A stretch of DNA of 11,512 nucleotides from Clostridia bacterium (GTDB lineage Bacteria; Bacillota; Clostridia; Oscillospirales; Acutalibacteraceae). This document shows positions 1-6,236 of this stretch, one piece after another. The DNA is taken from contig JAFVWD010000025.1 of NCBI GenBank assembly GCA_017501865.1, positions 1 to 11,512 of the forward strand. The letters run 5' to 3'. Position numbers and translations under genes: made by a program. Each line of letters begins with the position of its first letter. The stretch's first letter is position 1. The notes below the pieces were generated by a model. That model was given only the letters and a program-made list of their open reading frames with translations, did not search any database and was not told where the DNA came from.

Positions 1-891
1 AAATCGCGCATTAAAACACCTTTGTTCCCTGTAATATACGGTAATGTTTCAAGTATTGATATTTTCACAGATGACAAATTAAAAAATAAAAAGCTTGCCG
101 TTAAAAAAGCAAATGAAATTATAAGTGAACTTCCCAAGGGTCTTTCAGACACCGAAAAAGCTCTTGAAATTTACAGGTATCTCCACAAAAATGTGGAGTA
201 CATAGATTACGATGAAACAAAGCAGGAAGAAAACTATATTTATGATGCTTTAGTTTTGGGCAAAACAAACTGCGACGGTTTTGCAAATGCTTTTTCTCTT
301 TTATGTAAGCTTACAGATATTCCGTGCTTCGAGAAAATGTATCTTCCGAAAACCGGGGAAGATGATAAAGAGGAGCCTGAATCCACAAGTGAAACCACTC
401 TGCCGCAAGAAGAAACAACTGAAGACAAAAAAATTCCGGCTGAGAGTGATGAAAAGGAGCAGGAACCCGACGAAAACGAGGGGCACACCTGGAATGTTGT
501 AAAATTAGGTGGCAAATGGTACAACGCAGACGCAACAAATTCCACAATATGCTTTGAAGCGGACACGTGCGACACACTATATCCGTTCTTTGGCTTCAGC
601 GACAAAAACCAGATTTACAATCATGTTTATGCTGAGCTTCTCCCCGTCTGCGAGGAGGATTTACTAAAACCTGACTGTACTCTGAAATCCTTCGCAGATG
701 ACGATGCCGTTTCTGAAATGAGTAAGGCATACTATAAAAATGACGAAAAATACATTTTAGTTTATGCTGAAGAAAAATCTGATTTATACGATGACACCAT
801 GCAGGAATTGGCAAATACGCTGAGAACATCTATCTACCACGAAAGCTACGAGGAATATTTTAGTAAGCTTTACTTTGTTTACCCTGAATAA
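1..891 (+). CDS. Transglutaminase-like protein, 5' truncated
   Basis: Partial gene: the frame is open to the first base of the window, so the TTG at 22 is probably internal. The product carries a transglutaminase-like (papain-fold) core. The candidate catalytic Cys lies in TNCDGFANAF (Cys codon 271-273), the His in HTWNVVKLGGKWYNADAT (His codon 484-486) and the Asp codon at 529-531, in the Cys-His-Asp order of the family. The preceding helix-rich stretch (KALEIYRYLHKNVEYIDYD) is typical of these domains. Between Cys and His sits an acidic, Ser/Thr/Pro/Glu-rich stretch of about 44 residues (codons about 352-483) that looks disordered and is unusual inside the catalytic domain. After the Asp come about 120 residues of unassigned sequence ending in YPE. 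In bacteria such domains are often on exported or surface proteins acting as proteases or amidases; the N-terminus is missing, so export cannot be judged. The family call is fairly secure; the substrate is unknown. Confidence 0.75.
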   Translation, partial: KSRIKTPLFPVIYGNVSSIDIFTDDKLKNKKLAVKKANEIISELPKGLSDTEKALEIYRYLHKNVEYIDYDETKQEENYIYDALVLGKTNCDGFANAFSLLCKLTDIPCFEKMYLPKTGEDDKEEPESTSETTLPQEETTEDKKIPAESDEKEQEPDENEGHTWNVVKLGGKWYNADATNSTICFEADTCDTLYPFFGFSDKNQIYNHVYAELLPVCEEDLLKPDCTLKSFADDDAVSEMSKAYYKNDEKYILVYAEEKSDLYDDTMQELANTLRTSIYHESYEEYFSKLYFVYPE

Positions 892-904
892 TTGCTTGAA
901 AAGA

Positions 905-933
905 TTGACATAACTTCATATTTATTGTAAAAT
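905..933 (+). promoter_or_regulatory. Sigma-A-type promoter of the lysyl-tRNA synthetase gene
   Basis: TTGACA (905-910), a 17-base spacer and TAAAAT (928-933), one base off the consensus -10. The predicted start of transcription is near 940, leaving about a 30-base leader before the ATG at 972. That is too short for a T-box, so tRNA-responsive attenuation is not expected here. There is no terminator between this promoter and the preceding gene, so some read-through is possible. Confidence 0.75.
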
Positions 934-971
934 ATTGAACTGTATAAAAATTTATAAACGAGAGTGATAAA

Positions 972-2996
972 ATGCATTGGTCAGAAGAAATTGCTGAAAG
1001 AATAATTCAGCGCAACCCCAACAAAGAAGAATATGTTTGTGCCGCAGGTATAAGCCCTTCAGGTTCAATTCATATTGGTAACTTCCGCGATATTGCTACA
1101 AGCTATTTTGTAGTAAGAGCTTTAAGAAAAAAAGGTAAAAAGGCAAGACTTCTTTTCTCTTGGGACGAGTTCGACCGTCTCAGAAAAGTTCCTGTAAATG
1201 TTGCTGCCGTTGACAGCGATATGGAAAAATACATCGGCTGTCCTTATGTTGATGTTAAAAATCCTTTTACAGATGTACCTGAATTCAAAACCTATGCTGA
1301 ATATTTTGAAAATGAATTTGAAACATCTATTGTAAAATTCGGCATTGATATGGATTACCGCCACCAGGCTGAAATGTACAGAAGCGGTAAATACACAGAG
1401 CATATAATCCACGCATTGAAGCACCGCGGTGAGATTTTTGATATTTTAGACAGTCACCGTACTCAGGCTGCTCAGCCGGGAGAGAGAGAAGCATATTACC
1501 CTATTAACATTTACTGCCCTGAATGCGGTAAGGATACAACAAAGGTGCATTCCCTTTCAGATGACTGCACAGTAGCGGAATATTCTTGTACCTGTGGTCA
1601 TAAGGGCACCTTTGACTTCACCAAGGATTTCAACTGCAAATTGGCTTGGAAAATTGACTGGCCTATGCGTTGGATGTATGAGGGTGTTGACTTCGAGCCG
1701 GGCGGAAAGGACCACGCAAGTCCTCACGGCAGTTATGACACAAGTAAAGATATTGCTAAGAAAATCTTTAATTATGAGCCACCTATTTTCCAGGGCTATG
1801 AATTCATAGGAATTAAAGGAACAACAGGTAAAATGTCAGGCTCTTCAGGTCTTAACTTAACACCTGATACACTTTTAAGAATTTACCAGCCTGAGGTTAT
1901 TCTCTGGCTTTACTCTAAAACAGAACCGCTTAAAGCCTTTGACTTCTGCTTTGATGATGGTATTCTTCGTCAGTATTTTGAGTTTGACAAGATGTACACA
2001 AATGTTAAAAACGGTACTGCTAACGAGAATGAAAAAGCAATAATGTACAACACAACTGTTGGCGACAGAGTTTTAGAAACAGTCCCTATGGGTCATCTTG
2101 TTCAATTAGGCTCAGTTGTTGATTTCAACATTCCGATGCTCGAAACAGTATTCGAAAAAATCGGCACACCTTACAAATACGAACAATTTTCTGACAGACT
2201 CGAAAGAGCAAAATATTGGCTTGAGCATTGTGCACCTGAAAGTGTTAACAGACTCAGAACATTAAGAAACTGGGATGTTTACGAAACACTTGATGATAAT
2301 GCTAAAAAAGAAGTTGAGCTTTTATTTAACTTTATTAAAGCAGGCGGTTACGACCTTGATGAGCTCAACAAAAAGCTTTATGCTATACCTAAAGAGGTTC
2401 ACGGAACCGACCTTGACGAAAAATCACTTAAAGCTATTCAGGGTACATTCTTCAAGAACGTTTACAAGCTTCTTATAGACAAAGAAAAAGGTCCGAGACT
2501 TTACTTATTCCTTTTTGCTATAGACCCTCAAAAGTATGTTGGTCTTCTTGACTTCTCTTACCCGAAAACAGAAGAAGAAATGAAAGCTCCTGTTGTCGAA
2601 GAGGTCGTAGAAAATGAAGACAAACACGTTTACGGTGAACCGGATGCGTTTGTACCATTCTCTGCTGACAGCATTTCTATTGACGATTTCTGCAAATTAG
2701 ATCTCAGAGTATGTGAAATCATCAAGGCACAAGAAATAAGAAAATCTCACAGCTGCTTAAAGCTTACACTTGATGACGGCAGCGGTGAAAACAGAGTTAT
2801 TGTTTCATCTATTAAGAGTGAATACACCTGCGAGCAATTAGTCGGAAAGAAAATTATTGTTGTTGCAAACCTTGAGCCTGCAAGAATTGCCGGTGTTGAA
2901 AGTCAGGGTATGCTCTTGGCGGCAACAAATGGTGCTTGCGGTTGCCAGGTAGTATTTTTACCTGACTGCGTACCAAACGGAACACAGATAAAATAA
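972..2996 (+). CDS. lysK: Class I lysyl-tRNA synthetase with C-terminal OB-fold tRNA-binding domain
   Basis: Charges tRNA-Lys with lysine in the cytoplasm. The class I catalytic domain (about residues 1-530) shows the HIGH-type motif GSIHIGN (HIGN at 34-37) and the KMSKS-type motif KMSGSSG (from 287). A four-cysteine knuckle (C182, C185, C206, C208) may bind zinc. This is the archaeal and spirochaete-type class I LysRS, not the usual bacterial class II LysS. After an acidic linker (about 531-565) comes an extra domain (about 567-674) of the Trbp111/EMAP type found at the C-terminus of MetRS, beginning DDFCKLDLRVCEI and including VVANLEPARIAG and GMLLAA. At 674 residues it is clearly longer than ordinary class I LysRS, by about the size of this domain. 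The ATG at 972 follows a weak GAGAG site. The gene is monocistronic, with its own promoter and terminator. The class is certain from motifs; the appended domain is clear from sequence, and its role (raising tRNA affinity) is inferred from MetRS. Confidence 0.93.
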   Translation: MHWSEEIAERIIQRNPNKEEYVCAAGISPSGSIHIGNFRDIATSYFVVRALRKKGKKARLLFSWDEFDRLRKVPVNVAAVDSDMEKYIGCPYVDVKNPFTDVPEFKTYAEYFENEFETSIVKFGIDMDYRHQAEMYRSGKYTEHIIHALKHRGEIFDILDSHRTQAAQPGEREAYYPINIYCPECGKDTTKVHSLSDDCTVAEYSCTCGHKGTFDFTKDFNCKLAWKIDWPMRWMYEGVDFEPGGKDHASPHGSYDTSKDIAKKIFNYEPPIFQGYEFIGIKGTTGKMSGSSGLNLTPDTLLRIYQPEVILWLYSKTEPLKAFDFCFDDGILRQYFEFDKMYTNVKNGTANENEKAIMYNTTVGDRVLETVPMGHLVQLGSVVDFNIPMLETVFEKIGTPYKYEQFSDRLERAKYWLEHCAPESVNRLRTLRNWDVYETLDDNAKKEVELLFNFIKAGGYDLDELNKKLYAIPKEVHGTDLDEKSLKAIQGTFFKNVYKLLIDKEKGPRLYLFLFAIDPQKYVGLLDFSYPKTEEEMKAPVVEEVVENEDKHVYGEPDAFVPFSADSISIDDFCKLDLRVCEIIKAQEIRKSHSCLKLTLDDGSGENRVIVSSIKSEYTCEQLVGKKIIVVANLEPARIAGVESQGMLLAATNGACGCQVVFLPDCVPNGTQIK

Positions 2997-3069
2997 TTCG
3001 CCTTGTAAATCGCGATATAAATTCCAACAAAGTAAATATATCGCAAAAAATCTATATTGAGCACAAAAA

Positions 3070-3120
3070 CATCCTGTCAAACTTAGTATGTAAACTAAAT
3101 CTGACAGGATGCTTTATTTT
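3070..3120. terminator. Bidirectional terminator between lysK and the GNAT gene
   Basis: A 10-bp perfect stem (CATCCTGTCA at 3070-3079 with TGACAGGATG at 3102-3111) is followed on the plus strand by CTTTATTTTTCT. On the minus strand the stem is followed by GTTTTTG. The central 22 bases contain further weak pairing (acttag/ctaaat). It can end lysK transcription rightward and the four-gene operon leftward. Confidence 0.8.
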
Positions 3121-3166
3121 TCTCTATTACATATCAATTGAACAACTTCATCATTCTCGGTTGTTT

Positions 3167-3706
3167 TTAAGGTGACGGGGTTCGATTCCCGTCACATTCA
3201 TATACCAATTTTCTTGTTTCTTTAAAAAATTCCTCAAACATACCTTGACTCAGAAATTCAGGATAACTCAGAACTAAAAGCGGAACCGCTTCTGCCTCGT
3301 GGTATGAGGGCTGTGTGTAATCATAAGAATTCACTCTGAAGCCGAGCTTCTCATAAAACCCGATTCGTTTTTTCTGTACCTCTGTTTCAGGGGCTTCTGC
3401 TTCTAAAATAATCGGCAAATTATACTGTTTTTTCAATAAATCAAAAACTTTTGAACCGTAGCCTTTACCACGAATCTCTTTATTTATTGCAATATGCTCA
3501 ACAAACAAGAATTTACTGAAAGCCCAGAATACAATTAAGCCGACACTCTCGGCTCCATCAATAATTTCGCAAAAGTTGAATTCTTTTTTTAAAAAGCATT
3601 TTGCCTCGTCAGGCTCATCGCGTCTTTCTTCGTATGGAAATGCCTCAACAAGCCTTTTGTACAAGTCTGAAAAATTATTTTCTGTTATGTTGATTAATTT
3701 TATCAT
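3167..3706 (-). CDS. GNAT family N-acetyltransferase
   Basis: A 179-residue cytoplasmic acetyl-CoA-dependent acetyltransferase of the GNAT superfamily. The acetyl-CoA pyrophosphate-binding motif A is visible as HIAINKEIRGKGYGSKVFDLL (RGKGYG at 79-84), preceded by the usual strand (FLFVEHIAI). Motif B appears as IGFYEKLGFR (about 115-124). The substrate cannot be read from the sequence; the family acetylates antibiotics, peptides, small amines and protein termini. It is the last gene of the four-gene operon, and its ATG overlaps the previous stop as ATGA (3703-3706), which suggests translational coupling. Its best Shine-Dalgarno (AAAGGA) is about 14 bases upstream, too far to be strong. The last nine residues (CDGNRTPSP) are read from a tRNA T-arm-like inverted repeat, so the natural C-terminus may have been replaced. 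The family is certain; the specific function is unknown. Confidence 0.88.
   Translation of the reverse strand: MIKLINITENNFSDLYKRLVEAFPYEERRDEPDEAKCFLKKEFNFCEIIDGAESVGLIVFWAFSKFLFVEHIAINKEIRGKGYGSKVFDLLKKQYNLPIILEAEAPETEVQKKRIGFYEKLGFRVNSYDYTQPSYHEAEAVPLLVLSYPEFLSQGMFEEFFKETRKLVYECDGNRTPSP
3172..3195 (+). repeat. tRNA T-arm-like inverted repeat (possible tRNA 3' remnant)
   Basis: GTGACGGG (3172-3179) and CCCGTCAC (3188-3195) form a perfect 8-bp stem around GTTCGATT, which contains the T-loop sequence TTCGATT. It is preceded by AAGG, like the end of a tRNA variable loop. No matching acceptor stem, anticodon arm or correctly spaced CCA is present, and the stem/loop is one base longer than a real T-arm. 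It is therefore at most a fragment. It lies inside the 3' end of the acetyltransferase gene and has no T-tract on either strand, so it is not a terminator. Confidence 0.35.
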
Positions 3707-5067
3707 ACCAAATCACTGATTCCTTTGAAATTATTTCTTATTTCATCAGTTGTTCCTGTTGAAATATAGTAATCATATTCCCTTGGTTCAAAGCTTTTAA
3801 ATTCGTTATGCTTTACAACTGCAATATAAGAAGTTGGTGAATCTATTGATGGGTCTTTTTCATCTGTTCCGCCACGTTCAAACACACCTGTCAAAAATGT
3901 ATCGTGAGATGGCATATAAAGACCTATACCGAAGCTGTCCGAAAATTCACCGCGATATGCTGACCAATGCTCAACGGATGTGAATTTAGGGTAACCCTCT
4001 TCTGCCCAGAAACCGAGTGTATTATTTGTTACAAGCTCGTTATCCTTTGAGAAGGGCTCAGCACCATTATAATAAACGAAGGTATTAAGTGGCTCAATGC
4101 AATAAAATGCCGGTAATTCCTGATCCGCGGTTGCTGCAGGATATCCCGAAAAATCGGTAAATCTGCACTTTACGTGAACATTATTATTCTCTATTGTATA
4201 CCAGGCTTCCATATAAGACGGTGTAATACATTCTTTAGACTTCGCCCAATCGAGTGGCCTGCATTTCACATAAATTTCAGTATCAGTACATTTTATATCT
4301 ACAATTTTACTGTTGTCACCATACTGGTTACCACCCTGAACAGGATTATAACTCCACTCGTTATCCATAAAAATACCTGGTTCGTACGGTGCCTCTATTG
4401 TACCGTAATAGGACTGCTGTACCAATCTGCCGGGATCGAAACGATTAATAAGATTAACCTCTGAATTTACGACACCTGTGTCATATCTTTCTCCTGCATC
4501 TGAGTCAACCTTGATTTTGCCGTCAACTTTTACTGCTTCTACATCAGAATCCATATCTTCAAGGTAAGAAAGTGCACCACCCCAAAGCAAATCTACACCA
4601 AGCTTGAATTTTTCTGTTTCAATGTATACCTCTTGCTCGGGTAACTCACGCAAGAACAATGTTGAGGTTAATATTTTTACATCTGCCTCTTCTGAATTAA
4701 GAGGTTCAATTGTTAATTTTGTAAGCTCTTTTGCAGTTCTTCTTTCTAAGGCATCATCTATAAAGCTATAAAATTCAGTAACTGTTTCGCTTGGCTCAAG
4801 GAAAAAGCTTTCGTTAACCTTATCTCCCCTTACCTTGTATGTAAAAGTGCATTTCAAATAAGAATCGGAAGTGTATTTAATTCCGTAATAATTAAATTCC
4901 TTGCCGTAATCCTTTACATCAATTTCAGTTTTCTCTTTAATTGTTATTACTCCGTTTGTAGAAATACCGCCGTCTAAGATTTCGAAATCAGTATCGTAAT
5001 TTTTAAAAATAAAACCGCTGACTAAAGAAACAAGACTCATTATGAATGCTATAAGTTTTTCAAACAT
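3703..5067 (-). CDS. Uncharacterised exported protein, predicted beta-rich
   Basis: I do not recognise a named family for this 454-residue protein. The N-terminus (MFEKLIAFIMSLVSLVSGFIF) is one Lys followed by a hydrophobic run, fitting a signal peptide or signal anchor. There is no lipobox Cys. The rest is rich in short beta-type segments, Tyr, Trp and acidic residues, without further membrane spans. Two striking blocks look conserved: NLINRFDPGRLVQQSYYG (205-222) and NPVQGGNQYGD (241-251). A third block, HWSAYRGEFSDSFGIGLYMP (367-386), and LLWGGALSYLED (160-171) recall mutarotase-like or supersandwich carbohydrate-active proteins. This points to a surface glycan-binding or glycan-processing role, which is inference only. 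Start choice is firm: AAGGGG lies 8 bases upstream (5076-5081), inside the last codons of the MFS gene, whose stop is 2 bases away. It overlaps the downstream GNAT gene by 4 bases. Confidence 0.7.
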   Translation of the reverse strand: MFEKLIAFIMSLVSLVSGFIFKNYDTDFEILDGGISTNGVITIKEKTEIDVKDYGKEFNYYGIKYTSDSYLKCTFTYKVRGDKVNESFFLEPSETVTEFYSFIDDALERRTAKELTKLTIEPLNSEEADVKILTSTLFLRELPEQEVYIETEKFKLGVDLLWGGALSYLEDMDSDVEAVKVDGKIKVDSDAGERYDTGVVNSEVNLINRFDPGRLVQQSYYGTIEAPYEPGIFMDNEWSYNPVQGGNQYGDNSKIVDIKCTDTEIYVKCRPLDWAKSKECITPSYMEAWYTIENNNVHVKCRFTDFSGYPAATADQELPAFYCIEPLNTFVYYNGAEPFSKDNELVTNNTLGFWAEEGYPKFTSVEHWSAYRGEFSDSFGIGLYMPSHDTFLTGVFERGGTDEKDPSIDSPTSYIAVVKHNEFKSFEPREYDYYISTGTTDEIRNNFKGISDLV

Positions 5068-5069
5068 TG

Positions 5070-6236
5070 TTATTTCCCCTTTACAACCTTTTTAATTGTT
5101 ATTTCATTCATAGCAAATAATAATGCACAGAATACAACCAGAACCACCGGTGTTATTTTAAAGGTAGTCGCCGATGCCGTATAGCCGAAAACAAGCTGTA
5201 CCAAAAAGCCTATTGCATAAGCACCACCCATATGAAAACCTGTTAAATCAGCTGAATACTCTTCACCAAAGCGTGCAGGAACAGAATGAAGAATGCTCGG
5301 GAAAACAGGACCGAAGCCGAAGCCTATAAGTAATAATCCTATTATCGAAATTTCGCCTAACGGCAACAATAACAGAACCATTCCTAAAAATGAAATTGAA
5401 ATACCTCCGCGAATCAGGGTGTTGTCGCTTGCCTTGAGTGAAACAAAGCCTGAGACTAATCTGCCAAGCATTATTCCGCCGAAGTAAACAGAAACCCACC
5501 TTGCGGCTATATCGGGTGCCGTACCGTAAACATTTACAAGATATGTCGCACCCCAGGTGCCTATAAGAAATTCCATACTACAATAAAAGCCCTGCGAAAG
5601 AATACTCGTTATGACACCTTTTATTTTGAAAATATTTACTTTTTCTGTATTTTTATTTTCAGTCTTTTCGCTATGATCTATTTTTACATCGATACCGCGC
5701 CATTTTTTCAGTGAAAGCAGCACTATAACTGCCACAATTGCCTGCAGTACAGCTACCGCTCTGTAGCCGTAACGCCAACCGCCTGTACCACCACCTAAAA
5801 ACTGTGCCATTATTAAAGGACTTATTGTAACACCGACTCCCCAGAAGCAATGAAGCCAACTCATATGCCTTGCCTCATAGTGAAGTGATATAAAATTGTT
5901 AAGCGCGGTGTCAATGGCACCTGCTCCGTAGCTCATTACAACAGTAAAAAGCATCATAACCCAAATATTGGGTGAAAAGCTTATTCCGACTAACCCTATT
6001 ACCGTTAAAAAAGTAGAAAACAATGTTACCAGAGGTGTTCCGAATTTTCTTATAACATAACCTGCAACAAACGAAACACCGCCCGAACAAACACCTGTTA
6101 CAATACTGTAAAACGATGCAAAGCTTTCAGGAATCATAAAATCGTTATGAACAACAGGCCATGCAACACCGAACAGCGAGTCCGGAAGCCCAAGTGAAAT
6201 AAAAACAATATAAATTACTACAAGAATAGAAACCAT
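5070..6236 (-). CDS. MFS permease (sugar-type/FHS-like)
   Basis: A 388-residue major facilitator superfamily transporter in the cytoplasmic membrane, of normal length, with hydrophobic segments consistent with about 12 membrane spans in two halves. The first loop carries a motif-A-like GYVIRKFGTP, in place of the usual GxxxDRxGRR. The central loop (about residues 178-204, KKWRGIDVKIDHSEKTENKN) is charged, as expected between the two bundles. The block ALNNFISLHYEARHMSWLHCFWGVG resembles the fucose/glucose permease-like (FHS) branch more than drug-efflux pumps, so sugar or sugar-acid uptake is the first guess. Substrate direction cannot be proved from sequence. The start is well supported: AGGTGG (6243-6248) sits 6 bases upstream, inside the end of the HelD gene. 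The ATG overlaps that gene's stop by one base (TAATG), so the two are translationally coupled. Pairing with an exported beta-rich protein would suit glycan handling. Confidence 0.85.
   Translation of the reverse strand: MVSILVVIYIVFISLGLPDSLFGVAWPVVHNDFMIPESFASFYSIVTGVCSGGVSFVAGYVIRKFGTPLVTLFSTFLTVIGLVGISFSPNIWVMMLFTVVMSYGAGAIDTALNNFISLHYEARHMSWLHCFWGVGVTISPLIMAQFLGGGTGGWRYGYRAVAVLQAIVAVIVLLSLKKWRGIDVKIDHSEKTENKNTEKVNIFKIKGVITSILSQGFYCSMEFLIGTWGATYLVNVYGTAPDIAARWVSVYFGGIMLGRLVSGFVSLKASDNTLIRGGISISFLGMVLLLLPLGEISIIGLLLIGFGFGPVFPSILHSVPARFGEEYSADLTGFHMGGAYAIGFLVQLVFGYTASATTFKITPVVLVVFCALLFAMNEITIKKVVKGK

Noticed and set aside
240..829. Open frames antisense to the transglutaminase-like gene
   Set aside because: They are shadows of the real coding frame, with no promoter or ribosome binding site and unlikely composition.
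892..971. Possible T-box or other riboswitch ahead of the LysRS gene
   Set aside because: The leader from the predicted start is about 30 bases, far too short, and holds no T-box sequence or terminator hairpin.
3012..3044. Inverted repeat GCGATATA/TATATCGC after lysK
   Set aside because: An 8-bp AT-rich stem with a 17-base loop and no T-run is weak; the real terminator is at 3070-3120.
4174..4464. 96-codon plus-strand frame inside the 454-residue gene
   Set aside because: No Shine-Dalgarno or promoter; it lies wholly antisense to a well-supported gene.
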